Positions 43,807 through 54,271 of a stretch of 64,000 nt of DNA are shown here, one piece after another. This DNA is from an uncultured Paludibacter sp. GTDB lineage: Bacteria; Bacteroidota; Bacteroidia; Bacteroidales; Paludibacteraceae. The notes under the pieces were generated by a model that did not search any database, had not been told where the DNA came from, and worked only from the letters and a program-made list of their open reading frames with translations. The stretch's first letter is position 1, and each line of letters starts with the position of its first letter. The position numbers were made by a program, and so were the translations under genes. The stretch is from assembly GCA_937927845.1 (NCBI GenBank), contig CALFXE010000235.1, positions 1 through 64,000 on the forward strand, written 5' to 3'.

Positions 43807-45258
43807 ATGAACGAACATATCGAAAAACCACGTTTAGTCCCTGCAGGAATTATTTTTCCTTTTATTTTATTAACATCACTATTTTTTATTTGGGCGGTAC
43901 CTAATAATATGACCGATACCATGTTGGCTGCATTTAAACGTATAATGAGTTTGACTGATACGCAAACAGCATGGATTCAAGTAGTTTGTTATTTGTTAGG
44001 TTATGGATTTTTCGCTTTACCGGGTGCTATCTATATCAAGAAACATACTTATAAATCAGGTGTGTTGTTAGGTTTAGGCTTTTGTATAACAGGTGGCGTA
44101 TTATTTTATCCCGCAATGTTAGCAAATGCAATTAGTTCTCCGGTTAGTTTCGCTATATATCTTTTAGCTATATTCGTACTTTTTGCAGGATTGTCGATTT
44201 TGGAAACCTCAGCAAATTCATATGTTTATGCTTTGGGTGATCCAAATACAGCTACAAGAAGATTAAATTTCTCGCAATCATTCAACCCGTTTGGAGCATT
44301 GACAGGTGTAGTTGCAAGTCAAGTATTTGTGTTATCTCAACTGAATATTTTTAGTGCTTCTGAAAGGGCAGCATTACAAGAGAGCGAACTGCTTGCAATT
44401 CAGGAAGGTGAATTGTTTGCTGTTACCAATGCATACATGATTTTGGGTGTGGTTATGCTTGTTCTCTTCTTACTGATTTTGTTTACTCGTATGCCGAAGG
44501 CGCAAGATGATGATAAAACATTAAACTTAAAAGCAACTTTTGGCAGATTGTTGAAGAATAAAAACTATGTATGGGGAGTAATTGCGCAGTTCTTCTATGT
44601 AGGTGCTCAAATTGCAGTTTGGTCGTTTATTATTCGTTATGTAATGTTACAATTAGATCTTGATGGTGTGATAGCTGCTTTAGGAGCTAATCCTTCTCAG
44701 GAAGTTATTATTGATGCCTTGCGTCATGTTGAACCTGTAGCCGGTGCATTTTACAGTTTCTGTGATTCAATTGGATTGACTGCATTATTGCCACGCACTG
44801 CTGAGCAAGCCGGTGCAACATATTATGTCTTATCTTTGATATTATTTGTTGTGGGCAGATTTATATGTACATGGTTAATGAAATATATACGACCGGTAAA
44901 TTTACTATCTGCTTTGACTCTTCTTGCTGTTGTCAGTACAATAACTGCGATTTATGCTTCGGGTTTTGTAGGAGTTTATGCTTTAATGTTGATTTCGGGT
45001 TGTATGTCACTGATGTTCCCTACAATATACGGAATCGGTGTTCGTGGATTAGGTGATGATACCAAAATTGGTGGTTCCGGAATGGTGATGGCTATTGCCG
45101 GAGCAGCGGTGTTAACGCAAATTCAGGGAATTTTATCAGATCAGGCAGGAAGTATTAAGTTCGCTTATTGGGTGCCTGCTATTGCATTTGGTATCATTGC
45201 TTATTATAGCTTTACTATTGCTCGAGATAAAAAGCTACAAAGTTCTATAAAAGAATAA
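43807..45258 (+). CDS. fucP: L-fucose/proton symporter (MFS, FucP family)
   Basis: 483 residues from the ATG at 43807. Twelve transmembrane helices with the FucP-type N-terminus (PFILLTSLFFIWAVPNNMTD), including the family Asn-Asp pattern, and SLMFPTIYGIGVRGLGDDTK in the C-terminal half. It probably imports fucose or a related sugar across the inner membrane. Compared with E. coli FucP it has an insert between TM7 and TM8 (about residues 300-350). The next gene is fucI, which supports the substrate. Confidence 0.85.
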   Translation: MNEHIEKPRLVPAGIIFPFILLTSLFFIWAVPNNMTDTMLAAFKRIMSLTDTQTAWIQVVCYLLGYGFFALPGAIYIKKHTYKSGVLLGLGFCITGGVLFYPAMLANAISSPVSFAIYLLAIFVLFAGLSILETSANSYVYALGDPNTATRRLNFSQSFNPFGALTGVVASQVFVLSQLNIFSASERAALQESELLAIQEGELFAVTNAYMILGVVMLVLFLLILFTRMPKAQDDDKTLNLKATFGRLLKNKNYVWGVIAQFFYVGAQIAVWSFIIRYVMLQLDLDGVIAALGANPSQEVIIDALRHVEPVAGAFYSFCDSIGLTALLPRTAEQAGATYYVLSLILFVVGRFICTWLMKYIRPVNLLSALTLLAVVSTITAIYASGFVGVYALMLISGCMSLMFPTIYGIGVRGLGDDTKIGGSGMVMAIAGAAVLTQIQGILSDQAGSIKFAYWVPAIAFGIIAYYSFTIARDKKLQSSIKE

Positions 45259-45300
45259 ATTAAAAATCAGATAAATACAAAAAAATTAAAATATAACTTT

Positions 45301-47076
45301 ATGAAAAGAAATTATCCGAAAATCGGTATTCGTCCTATTATAGACGGACGGCGTCAGGGGATTCGTGAGTCATTAGAAGAAACCACTATGAATTTGGCTA
45401 AAAGTGTAGCTGAATTATATAGCAAGACTTTAAGATATCCAGATGGAAGTCCCGTGCAATGTGTAATTTCAGACACATGCATTGGTGGAGTAAAAGAAGC
45501 TGCCCTAAGTGCAGAAAAATTTGAGCGTGAAAACGTAGGTTTAAGTCTGTCGGTTACACCCTGCTGGGCTTATGGCTCTGAAACTATGGATATGAATCCA
45601 TTGATACCTAAGGCAATATGGGGTTTTAACGGCACAGAACGTCCGGGTGCGGTTTATTTAGCTGCCACTTTAGCAGCACACAACCAGAAAGGTCTGCCTG
45701 CATTTGGTATTTATGGTCGTAATGTTCAGGATATAGGTGACACGGAAATTCCGGAAGATGTACAGGAAAAGCTGTTGCGCTTTGCTCGTGCAGGTATGGC
45801 TGTTGCTTTGATGCGTGGTAATTCTTATCTTGCTATCGGTTCTGTATGTATGGGTATAGGAGGCTCGATGGTCAATCCTGACTTTTTGCAGGAGTATCTT
45901 GGTATGCGCACTGAATATGTTGATAGTACAGAGTTAATTCGCCGTATTGAAAAAGAAATTTACGATAAAGATGAGTATAAGCGTGCAATAGCATGGGTTG
46001 AGAAGAATTGTAAACCTAACGAACTACCAGATCATAATCCCGACAGAATAAAACGCAGTCGCAAACAAAAAGATGCCGATTGGGAATATGTAGTGAAAAT
46101 GACCATCATTATGCGTGATTTGATGATAGGTAATAAAAAGTTGGATGAGATGGGCTTTGGTGAAGAAGCTATGGGGCATAATGCCATAGCCGGCGGTTTC
46201 CAGGGGCAACGTCAGTGGACTGATTTTCTGCCTAATGGAGATTTCTCTGAAGCTATGCTCAATACATCGTTCGACTGGAACGGCATACGCGCTCCTTTCA
46301 CTTTCGCCACTGAGAACGACCATTTGAACGCTATATCCATGTTATTCGGCAATTTGCTGACAAACACAGCTCAAATTTTTGCTGATGTTAGAACTTATTG
46401 GAGTCCGGAAGCAATCGAGCGCGTTACAGGATGGAAACCAGATGATATTTTAAAAGACGGTGCTATACATCTCATAAATTCAGGAGCTTGTACATTAGAT
46501 GCAACCGGAGAACAAACAAGTATAGATGGTGACCCTGCTATGAAACCTCATTGGGAGATAACAGAGCAAGAAGTTGATGCTATGCTGAAAGCAACGCAGT
46601 GGGGACCGTCATCTTTAGAATATTTCCGGGGAGGAGGGTTTTCATCCAAATTATTATCAAGATCAGGAATGCCTGTTACCATGTGCAGATTGAATTTGGT
46701 TAAAGGCTTAGGACCTGTATTGCAAATTGCAGAAGGTTGGACTGCCACGTTCCCTAAAGAAGTGTTTGATATCATCGACAAACGTACAGATAAAACTTGG
46801 CCATCAACATTCTTTGTACCAAGAGTAACAGGCGAAGGTCGTTTTAAAGATGTGTATTCAGTTATGAACTATTGGGGTGCTAATCATGGTGCCATCAGTT
46901 ACGGACATATAGGTGCCGATTTGATTAGTATGGCAGCTTTGCTACGTATTCCTGTGAATATGCACAATGTATCAGAGGATGATGTTTTCCGTCCGTCATC
47001 ATGGTCAGCTTTTGGCTCTGATAATGAAGGTGCTGATTATAGAGCGTGTAACAGTTATGGACCTTTGTATGGGTAA
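45301..47076 (+). CDS. fucI: L-fucose isomerase
   Basis: 591 residues, the family's usual length. GIRPIIDGRRQGIRESLEE at the start, CWAYGSETMDM, and ATENDHLNA, which carries the metal-binding Glu and Asp, are all present; the C-terminal His is in IPVNMHN. It converts L-fucose (also D-arabinose) to the ketose in the cytoplasm with Mn2+. No fuculokinase or aldolase is in the window. Confidence 0.95.
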   Translation: MKRNYPKIGIRPIIDGRRQGIRESLEETTMNLAKSVAELYSKTLRYPDGSPVQCVISDTCIGGVKEAALSAEKFERENVGLSLSVTPCWAYGSETMDMNPLIPKAIWGFNGTERPGAVYLAATLAAHNQKGLPAFGIYGRNVQDIGDTEIPEDVQEKLLRFARAGMAVALMRGNSYLAIGSVCMGIGGSMVNPDFLQEYLGMRTEYVDSTELIRRIEKEIYDKDEYKRAIAWVEKNCKPNELPDHNPDRIKRSRKQKDADWEYVVKMTIIMRDLMIGNKKLDEMGFGEEAMGHNAIAGGFQGQRQWTDFLPNGDFSEAMLNTSFDWNGIRAPFTFATENDHLNAISMLFGNLLTNTAQIFADVRTYWSPEAIERVTGWKPDDILKDGAIHLINSGACTLDATGEQTSIDGDPAMKPHWEITEQEVDAMLKATQWGPSSLEYFRGGGFSSKLLSRSGMPVTMCRLNLVKGLGPVLQIAEGWTATFPKEVFDIIDKRTDKTWPSTFFVPRVTGEGRFKDVYSVMNYWGANHGAISYGHIGADLISMAALLRIPVNMHNVSEDDVFRPSSWSAFGSDNEGADYRACNSYGPLYG

Positions 47077-47084
47077 TATGTTCA

Positions 47085-47180
47085 TGTGCTAATGTGTTAA
47101 TGTGCTAATGTGTTAATGTGCTAATGTGCTAATGTGTTAATGTGCTAATATGCTAATGTGTAAATGTGCTAATGTGTAAT
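47085..47180 (+). repeat. Octamer tandem repeat (gtgctaat)
   Basis: About twelve units of gtgctaat or gtgttaat between fucI and the DUF4886 gene. No coding role; variable copy number between strains would be expected. Confidence 0.9.
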
Positions 47181-47211
47181 TAAAGGATATAAAATGAATA
47201 ATATAGAATAT

Positions 47212-48891
47212 ATGAAGAAGTTGGTTTTATTATTTTTAGTATTGATTACGACGTTTTCTTTATCGTCTAAAACAATTAAACTATTGGCAATAGGTAATAG
47301 TTTCTCGGAAGATGCTATCGAGCAATATCTTTATGAATTGGCTAATGCATCAGGAGATACTATTATAATAGGTAATATGTATATTGGTGGGTCAGCGTTG
47401 TCATTACATAATACTAATAGTGTTGGTAATGTGCCGGCATATTCGTACAGGAAGATTGTGAATGGCGTTAAAAACACTACGGAGTCGTATATGTTATCGA
47501 ATGCGTTTAAGAATGAGGCTTGGGATTATATCTCATTCCAGCAGGTTAGTCAAAATTCAGGACAGTATAATACCTATTTCCCATATATTACAAATTTAAT
47601 AACATATGCAAAAGGTTATACGACTAATCCTGATGTGAAATTTATTTTACATGCAACTTGGGCTTATGCTAAAAATTCAACTCATTCTGGTTTTGCAAAT
47701 TACGGGAATAATCAAACAACGATGTATAATGCTATAGTTGATGCTACATCAAGAGTTTTGGTAGATGCAGATATGGATATGTTAATACCTGCGGGAACTG
47801 CAATTCAAAATGGAAGAACAAGTTCGTTAGGTGATACTTTCTGTAGAGATGGTTATCACTTGGAACTGACATACGGTAGATTTACTGTAGCTTGTGCGTG
47901 GTACGAGAAATTATTTGATAAGTCGGTGATTGAAAATTCGTATGCTCCTGCATCCATATCACCATTTCAAGCTAAGGTTGCAAAACATGCTGCACATAAT
48001 GCAGTTTTAAAACCAACTGAGGTTACATCCTTAGCTGATTTGACCAACGATATTGTAACTGTGCCGTTCACAAAACAAATTAATTTGAGTTTTGCAAGTG
48101 TTCCGGAAGAAGCCGGATGGAATGTGTTAGCTGATTTCAATTTAAATGCTAAGGTTGAAAATCTCCGAGATAAAGATGGAGATTTTACACCGGTACATGT
48201 TACGGTAGTAGATAGATTTGGTGGTACAAATCCTAATGGTCCTACTGCTACAACAACAGATATGAATCTTCCTGCAGGGGCAACTTCACAGTCGTTCTTT
48301 GGAAATGTCTTGGCTTTCGGTGGCTCAACAGAGCCTACCGCAGCCATCAGATTTTCTTTGTTGGATGTTAGTCAAACGTATAACTTCAAAATATTTGCAA
48401 GTCGAATGGGTGTAAGTGATAATAGAGAGACTGAATATAAGTTTTCAGGGGAACTTAATCCGGACACTACCATCTATCTTAATTCCAGCAATAACACTAC
48501 TAATTATGTACAAGCAAATAATATAAAGCCCAATTATAAAGGTGAAATTGTAATAAAGATGACAATAGGACCAAATAATAACAATAGTAATAAATTTTAT
48601 TATATCAACGCATTGCAGATTACACCTAATACATCATCATCATCAGGTGTTCAAAATTTGAAAAATAACTCTGTTAAAGTTTATCCAAATCCATTTTCAG
48701 AAGTTATAAATGTACAAGTTGATAATTCAATAGATAAAATCAAACTATTTGGTATAGATGGTAGGGAGATTCGTGATATTGATTACTCGAATACAGATAA
48801 TAAAATTCAAATATCTACACAACATTTACATACAGGCTTTTATGTGCTTGTGGTAGATGACAAACAATATAATATCATTAAAAATAAGTAA
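47212..48891 (+). CDS. Secreted DUF4886 (SGNH-like) protein with T9SS sorting domain
   Basis: 559 residues from the ATG at 47212, where the signal peptide begins (MKKLVLLFLVL). Residues about 20-275 form the DUF4886 SGNH-hydrolase-like domain: GNSFSEDA holds the likely Ser nucleophile and CRDGYHLE the Asp/His pair. A second domain of about 190 residues (to 480) is shared with the next gene. The C-terminal 80 residues are a type IX secretion type A sorting domain (VYPNPFSEVINV, GFYVLVV). It is probably exported and surface-attached; an esterase acting on an acylated glycan is likely. Confidence 0.75.
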   Translation: MKKLVLLFLVLITTFSLSSKTIKLLAIGNSFSEDAIEQYLYELANASGDTIIIGNMYIGGSALSLHNTNSVGNVPAYSYRKIVNGVKNTTESYMLSNAFKNEAWDYISFQQVSQNSGQYNTYFPYITNLITYAKGYTTNPDVKFILHATWAYAKNSTHSGFANYGNNQTTMYNAIVDATSRVLVDADMDMLIPAGTAIQNGRTSSLGDTFCRDGYHLELTYGRFTVACAWYEKLFDKSVIENSYAPASISPFQAKVAKHAAHNAVLKPTEVTSLADLTNDIVTVPFTKQINLSFASVPEEAGWNVLADFNLNAKVENLRDKDGDFTPVHVTVVDRFGGTNPNGPTATTTDMNLPAGATSQSFFGNVLAFGGSTEPTAAIRFSLLDVSQTYNFKIFASRMGVSDNRETEYKFSGELNPDTTIYLNSSNNTTNYVQANNIKPNYKGEIVIKMTIGPNNNNSNKFYYINALQITPNTSSSSGVQNLKNNSVKVYPNPFSEVINVQVDNSIDKIKLFGIDGREIRDIDYSNTDNKIQISTQHLHTGFYVLVVDDKQYNIIKNK

Positions 48892-48928
48892 AATAAAAAT
48901 CAATGTTTAATTTTAAAAACAAGTCAGT

Positions 48929-50455
48929 ATGAAAAAGCTATTTACATTTTTAATTTGTGCGGTTTGTGCCGTTATAGTAGCACAAGCCAGTTCTGCTCAA
49001 GGAGTTAAAAGCTCTTCTGAGTCATCTAATGATGTAGCGTTATATCCTATTATTAGAACAATCAACGTAAGCTTTGGTGGTGGTGCATTCCCGGGTTGGA
49101 ATGTGATTACCAGTTATCAAGCAAATACAAAGATTGATAATCTAAGAGATGTTGAAGGAAATATTACAGCAGCTTCAATAAAGATTGTAGACAGGTTTGG
49201 TGGACAAAATTTTAATGGACCATCATCTAGTCCAGTTACAGATTTAGACCTTCCATTAACAGTTGTAAAGGAGAATTTTTTTGGTAATGTGGGTGCATTT
49301 GGCGATGGAGTATTTCCTGAAGCTACAGTGTTGATATCTTCACTTGACCCAACAAAAGAATATGATTTTACAATGTATGCAGGTAGATTGGGTGCAAATG
49401 ATAATCGTGAGACTTACTTTAAATTTATTGGGTTAACTGAGGATGAAGCAACAGTTTATCTTGATGCAAGTAATAATTCAACTAATTATGTTACTGCTAC
49501 GGGAGTTCAGCCTGATGCCGAAGGTAATGTTACGGTTAAAGTAGGACCGGGTCCAAACAATACTAATGGCTCGAAATTTTATCATCTTGCCACTATGAGT
49601 ATAACACCCAAAGATGTTGCTGCTGTAGAAACAGTGCCTTTTACAAATCCCATAAAATTAAGTTTTGGTAATGCTACTGTAACTCCGGGTTGGAATGTGC
49701 TGTGGAGCTGGTTAGAAAATGCTCAAGCTACTAATCTAAGAGATATTAATGGTGACTTTACTACTGTTTCTGTGACTGTTGTCGACAGGTTTACTGAAAT
49801 TAATTTTCAAGGTGCAACTGAAACAACTACTGCATTGGATATGCCTGCTGAAGTTAGTTCATCAGCTTTTTATGGAAACACATCCGTATGGATAGGTCTT
49901 ATTGAGCCAACAGGTGCTGTTAAGTTTTCTAATTTAGAGCCTGAAAAAGCTTATGATTTTGAAATTTTTGGTTCTCGTGCAGGTGTAGGAGATAATCGTG
50001 ATACTGAATATAAATTATCCGGTCTTAATGCAGCAGACACAATAGTGTATTTAGATGCTTCAAATAATACGACTAATACAGTAAAAGCACTTGGTATTAA
50101 ATCAGATTCTAATGGTGAAATCAGATTAGATGTACAAGCTGGTCCGAATAATAATAATGGCACAACTAAATTTTATTATTTGGGAGCTTTAAGCATAGTA
50201 CCTTCAGCTATTACAAGTATATCTGAAAAGAGAAACGAAGAGTTTAAGGTTTATCCTAATCCATTCAAAGATTATGTGAACATCAGCTCTAAAAGTGATA
50301 TCAATAGTCTTAAAATCTTCAGCATAGATGGTAAAGAGGTGATTTCACAAAGTAACTTAAAACAAAATACTGTAAATCAAATATCTACCAAACATTTAGA
50401 TTCAGGTAGTTATGTGATTATGGTTGATGGACAAAGAACAATCTTGATAAAATAG
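48929..50455 (+). CDS. T9SS-exported protein with two copies of a novel sandwich-like domain
   Basis: 508 residues. A signal peptide (residues 1-22) is followed by two related domains of about 185 residues (about 45-230 and 235-420), then a T9SS sorting domain (VYPNPFKDYVNI, GSYVIMVDG). Each domain has INLSFG, GWNVL, NLRD, VTVVDRF, FGN, DNRET, and a final GPNNNNG-KFYYL. The same domain occurs once in the preceding gene. No catalytic motif is seen, so a carbohydrate-binding or adhesive role fits best. I do not recognise it as a named family. Confidence 0.7.
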   Translation: MKKLFTFLICAVCAVIVAQASSAQGVKSSSESSNDVALYPIIRTINVSFGGGAFPGWNVITSYQANTKIDNLRDVEGNITAASIKIVDRFGGQNFNGPSSSPVTDLDLPLTVVKENFFGNVGAFGDGVFPEATVLISSLDPTKEYDFTMYAGRLGANDNRETYFKFIGLTEDEATVYLDASNNSTNYVTATGVQPDAEGNVTVKVGPGPNNTNGSKFYHLATMSITPKDVAAVETVPFTNPIKLSFGNATVTPGWNVLWSWLENAQATNLRDINGDFTTVSVTVVDRFTEINFQGATETTTALDMPAEVSSSAFYGNTSVWIGLIEPTGAVKFSNLEPEKAYDFEIFGSRAGVGDNRDTEYKLSGLNAADTIVYLDASNNTTNTVKALGIKSDSNGEIRLDVQAGPNNNNGTTKFYYLGALSIVPSAITSISEKRNEEFKVYPNPFKDYVNISSKSDINSLKIFSIDGKEVISQSNLKQNTVNQISTKHLDSGSYVIMVDGQRTILIK

Positions 50456-50469
50456 TAAATTATAAATAC

Positions 50470-50496
50470 GTAGTGCATTATTTTTTAGTGCACTAC
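50470..50496 (+). terminator. Stem-loop after the two-domain protein gene
   Basis: An 8-bp stem (gtagtgca / tgcactac) around an 11-base T-rich loop; weak tail, so possibly attenuation. Confidence 0.45.
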
Positions 50497-50539
50497 TTGT
50501 AAATTTTAAATATTTTTTAATTGTTAATTTTTTAAACGT

Positions 50540-52297
50540 ATGAAAACACAACATTACTTAAAGTCAATTATTACTTTAGTAGTTTTGACTTTGTTGGTAG
50601 GTATGCAAGCGTTCGCACAACTACCAAAGAGAAATCTAATCGTAAACAGCAATTTTGAGGAAGGTCTTAAAAACTGGCGCTGGGATGGTATGCTTGATGA
50701 TGCTGCTGATGATGTTGCAGTAGTTTCTGTAGAAGAAACAAATCCTATTTCAGGAACTAAATCTGCAAAAGTAGAAATATTTAAGAAGGTTCAAGATCCA
50801 TGGCAAGTACAATTGTACACATTTGTTCCTATTGAAGAGTATGCAAAGTACAAAATTCAGTTTAAAGTAAAAGCGAGTGTAGAAGACGCTAAATTCAAAA
50901 TTGAAATTTGTGAAAGTTATGATAATCAAACTGCTTTCAAACCTATTGATATTGAAGAATGGAATCATGATATATTTACGATTGACAATCCGGACATCAA
51001 TGATTTAAGAGGTACATTAACAGTAGGAACAGAAGTGCAAGATTTTGAATTTATAACAGCCGGTAATCAATTCAGCTATCCTAATTATATTGTAGCATTC
51101 CATTTTGGTCATGCAACAGAAAATGTGACTTTCTGGATTGATGATGTGAGAATTAGTCGCTGCGATGAGGGTGATTGGGATGGAAATATGTTCCCTTCAG
51201 GGGACTTTGAAAGTGATAGAGTTCTTAAATTTAATAATCAAGGATATTATATTGACGGTAGAACCGCTAATCCTGAAAGTGTAGCTTATCTGACAACAGG
51301 GGCTGGTGAGGCTATCTCAGGAAATAAATCTTTTTACATTTACAAAGCACCGGGTGAAAATCATGGTGGTTTTTGGGAGTTATCATATCACTTCCAGCTT
51401 TGGCATAATGACGCAACTAAATTAGATGTTTCCTTAAAGGGAAAGAGTACTAAAGCAGCTAAATTTATGATGAGAGTTACCGGACATCCGTGGGGATGGG
51501 GCGGTGGCGACTGGTATCAATGGGTGCTTCCGTTTACTACCGAAGTTCAAACTATTCGTCCCGATCGCAATATGGCAATTGGCTGGCATGGTAAAAATGA
51601 CGGTGTAGATTACGGTTCAGTACAGCCTCTGGCATATGGTTGGGATCCAATTGCAAGAGATGGATATCGTGGTAGATTATCTATATTCGGTTCATTGTTA
51701 GATAACGAAGCAGGAGGTGATGAATATAAAACATCAGATGATACAGGCTTCTGGATTGATGATGTGGTTATTAAAGAAGCCAATCTATATTTGAATAAAT
51801 TTGATGTTGAATATGCTCCGACAGAAGTTGAAATTGGCAAAACTGCACAATTTAAAATTGGAGATTTTGTAATGCCGACCCATGCACCTACTGAGTTAGA
51901 TTTCTGGGTTGAAAACGGAACAGGTGAAGCAACAATTGACGATGATTTGGTGTTGACAGGGGTAAAAGCAGGTACAGTTAAAGTATTCTTCGACACGCCA
52001 AATATGACTGATGAGCATGAATTTACAGTGAATGTAGTTCCCTCATCGGGAGTAAATATCTTAAATGAAGCAGTTGTAAGGTTATCGTCTACCATAGTGA
52101 ATGCCGGAGAATTAATTGAAGTGAAATCGCCTATACAAATCAGTTTTGATGTATATGATGTGACAGGATCTTTAATAGGTACTTACGGGAACAACGAACA
52201 TCATATTCGTACAACAGGATTAGCTTCAGGCACTTATTTAGTGAAAATTAAAACTGATAGCAATCTTAATACTGTACGGAGGTTTATCGTAAAATAA
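50540..52297 (+). CDS. T9SS-exported protein with carbohydrate-binding-like modules
   Basis: 585 residues. A signal peptide ends near AFAQ (residue 29). Two CBM4/9-like beta-sandwich regions follow: NLIVNSNFEEGLKNWRWDG to FWIDDVRIS (about 35-210), and GDFESDRVLKFNN to FWIDDVVIK (about 225-415). An Ig-like segment (about 420-505) and a T9SS sorting domain ending YLVKIKTDSN close the protein. Probably a secreted or surface glycan-binding protein. A strong terminator follows. Confidence 0.7.
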   Translation: MKTQHYLKSIITLVVLTLLVGMQAFAQLPKRNLIVNSNFEEGLKNWRWDGMLDDAADDVAVVSVEETNPISGTKSAKVEIFKKVQDPWQVQLYTFVPIEEYAKYKIQFKVKASVEDAKFKIEICESYDNQTAFKPIDIEEWNHDIFTIDNPDINDLRGTLTVGTEVQDFEFITAGNQFSYPNYIVAFHFGHATENVTFWIDDVRISRCDEGDWDGNMFPSGDFESDRVLKFNNQGYYIDGRTANPESVAYLTTGAGEAISGNKSFYIYKAPGENHGGFWELSYHFQLWHNDATKLDVSLKGKSTKAAKFMMRVTGHPWGWGGGDWYQWVLPFTTEVQTIRPDRNMAIGWHGKNDGVDYGSVQPLAYGWDPIARDGYRGRLSIFGSLLDNEAGGDEYKTSDDTGFWIDDVVIKEANLYLNKFDVEYAPTEVEIGKTAQFKIGDFVMPTHAPTELDFWVENGTGEATIDDDLVLTGVKAGTVKVFFDTPNMTDEHEFTVNVVPSSGVNILNEAVVRLSSTIVNAGELIEVKSPIQISFDVYDVTGSLIGTYGNNEHHIRTTGLASGTYLVKIKTDSNLNTVRRFIVK

Positions 52298-52312
52298 AAT
52301 CTTTATATAAAA

Positions 52313-52355
52313 AGTTGGGTGTAAAAGAACACAATGAGTGATTTTACACCCAACT
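52313..52355 (+). terminator. Terminator after the carbohydrate-binding protein gene
   Basis: A perfect 14-bp stem (agttgggtgtaaaa / ttttacacccaact) with a 15-base loop. It separates this gene from the hexosaminidase. Confidence 0.75.
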
Positions 52356-52407
52356 ATAAAAACAATATAAACATTCAATTATCTAATTGAAATCAATACT
52401 TGTGTAA

Positions 52408-54210
52408 ATGTCTAAATCGTTTTTCACTTTGCTTTTTAGCTTGTTTCTTATGTCGCTACCTATTGCAACACAAGGTGTTTCGATTGTTCCGTTGCCAAAA
52501 CATGCTGAACAGTTATCCGGAGAATTTGAAATTTCAGCTTCTACGAAAATCGTGATGCAGGGAAAAGAATGTATGCCGGTAATATCATTATTTCAAGATG
52601 TTTTAGTGAATAATTATGGAATAAAACTACCCATATCATCTTCAGGAAAAAATATAATTCGTTTTATTTTGGATGTTAAAATGGAAGATGAAAGATATGA
52701 GCTAAAAGTAACCAAAGACGAGATACAGTTGATTGGTAATAATGCCGGACTGTTTTATGCGTCTCAATCTTTATTACAATTGATACAGATTGCCGATAAT
52801 GGAAAATTATCAATTCCGAATATCAAAATAATAGATGAGCCTCGCTTTAAATACAGAGGTCTGATGCTCGATGTGGCGAGATATTTCTATACTGTTGATT
52901 ATATAAAGAAGTTCATCGACTTGATGGCATATTATAAGTTCAACGTATTTCATTGGCATTTGACAGAAGATGCAGGGTGGCGCATTGAGATTAAAAAATA
53001 TCCGCAATTGACTCAAAAAGGTGCGTGGAGAAGCAGTACGCAGCATGGTGATAAACAAGATCGTATTCCGCATGGAGGATTCTATACTCAGGAGCAGATT
53101 AAGGATATTGTTAAATATGCTGCCGACAGACATGTTACTATCATTCCTGAAATTGAAATGCCGGGACATGCGATGGCTGCCTTATCAGTATTTCCTGAAT
53201 TATCTTGTACAGGCGGTCCTTTTGCAATCCCTTTACAATGGGGAATAAAAGAAGAGATATTCTGTGCAGGCAAAGAACAGACTTTCGAGTTTCTTGAAAA
53301 TGTGCTGTCTGAGGTAATAGAACTCTTCCCTTCGAAATATATTCATATAGGTGGAGATGAAGCACTTAAAAGACGATGGAAAGAGTGTCCGAAATGTCAA
53401 GAACGAATTAAGGACGAGGGCTTAAAAGATGAACATGAGTTGCAAAGTTATTTTGTCAGACGAATTGAAAAGTTTGTAAACAGTAAAGGAAAACAGATAA
53501 TCGGATGGGATGAAATACTTGAAGGTGGAATTGCGCCTAATGCTACAGTCATGAGTTGGCGTGGTGAAGAAGGTGGAATTGCTGCCGCATCACAAGGACA
53601 TGATGTTATTATGACCCCTAACAATTATTTGTATTTTGATTATTACCAATCGAAAGATAGAGCAAATGAACCTATAGGTGCACATTGGTATCCGTTGCCG
53701 GTAACACTTTCCGATGTGTATAATTATGAACCATATACAGATAGAATATCAACAGAACATCAAAAGCACATTATCGGTGTGCAAGCAAATATTTGGATGG
53801 AGATGATTCATTCAGAAGCAAATGTAGAGTATATGACATTTCCAAGAGCATTAGCATTGGCAGAGGTTGCTTGGTCGCCTCGTGAGTCAAAATCGTATCA
53901 AAATTTCTTGAGTCGTCTTTCGCTACGTTTATCTGAATTAGATAAAAAGGGTATACTTTTTCGTATTCCGGAGCCGGAAGGGTGGAGCAATGTTAAAATT
54001 GAGAGTGGTATGGCAATTATTCAGTTAACTCCACCTGTTGCCGGTTCGGTTATCTATTATACAATCGATGGAACAGACCCATCAGTTTATGGTAAGATAT
54101 ATCAAGATACATTACGTATACCTCTAAAGCTAACCGGTGCTAATGTCAAATGTGTAGTGCAACTTGCAACAGGCAGGTATAGTGGCATTTATACATTGTC
54201 ATCAGATTAA
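52408..54210 (+). CDS. Beta-N-acetylhexosaminidase (GH20)
   Basis: 600 residues with a signal peptide (FLMSLPIATQG). The GH20b-like N-terminal domain runs to about 140, then the TIM barrel with FHWHLTEDAGWRIEI and the catalytic pair Asp317-Glu318 in IHIGGDEA, plus WEDE-like WMEMIH. A C-terminal beta domain (IIQLTPPVAGSVIYYTIDGTDPS) resembles chitobiase-type accessory domains. It removes terminal GlcNAc or GalNAc from glycans, in the periplasm or at the surface. Confidence 0.93.
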   Translation: MSKSFFTLLFSLFLMSLPIATQGVSIVPLPKHAEQLSGEFEISASTKIVMQGKECMPVISLFQDVLVNNYGIKLPISSSGKNIIRFILDVKMEDERYELKVTKDEIQLIGNNAGLFYASQSLLQLIQIADNGKLSIPNIKIIDEPRFKYRGLMLDVARYFYTVDYIKKFIDLMAYYKFNVFHWHLTEDAGWRIEIKKYPQLTQKGAWRSSTQHGDKQDRIPHGGFYTQEQIKDIVKYAADRHVTIIPEIEMPGHAMAALSVFPELSCTGGPFAIPLQWGIKEEIFCAGKEQTFEFLENVLSEVIELFPSKYIHIGGDEALKRRWKECPKCQERIKDEGLKDEHELQSYFVRRIEKFVNSKGKQIIGWDEILEGGIAPNATVMSWRGEEGGIAAASQGHDVIMTPNNYLYFDYYQSKDRANEPIGAHWYPLPVTLSDVYNYEPYTDRISTEHQKHIIGVQANIWMEMIHSEANVEYMTFPRALALAEVAWSPRESKSYQNFLSRLSLRLSELDKKGILFRIPEPEGWSNVKIESGMAIIQLTPPVAGSVIYYTIDGTDPSVYGKIYQDTLRIPLKLTGANVKCVVQLATGRYSGIYTLSSD

Positions 54211-54271
54211 TAATTAATTATAATATCACACATAAAATAATTTAAAATGTTTTTACAATAAATTACAATCC

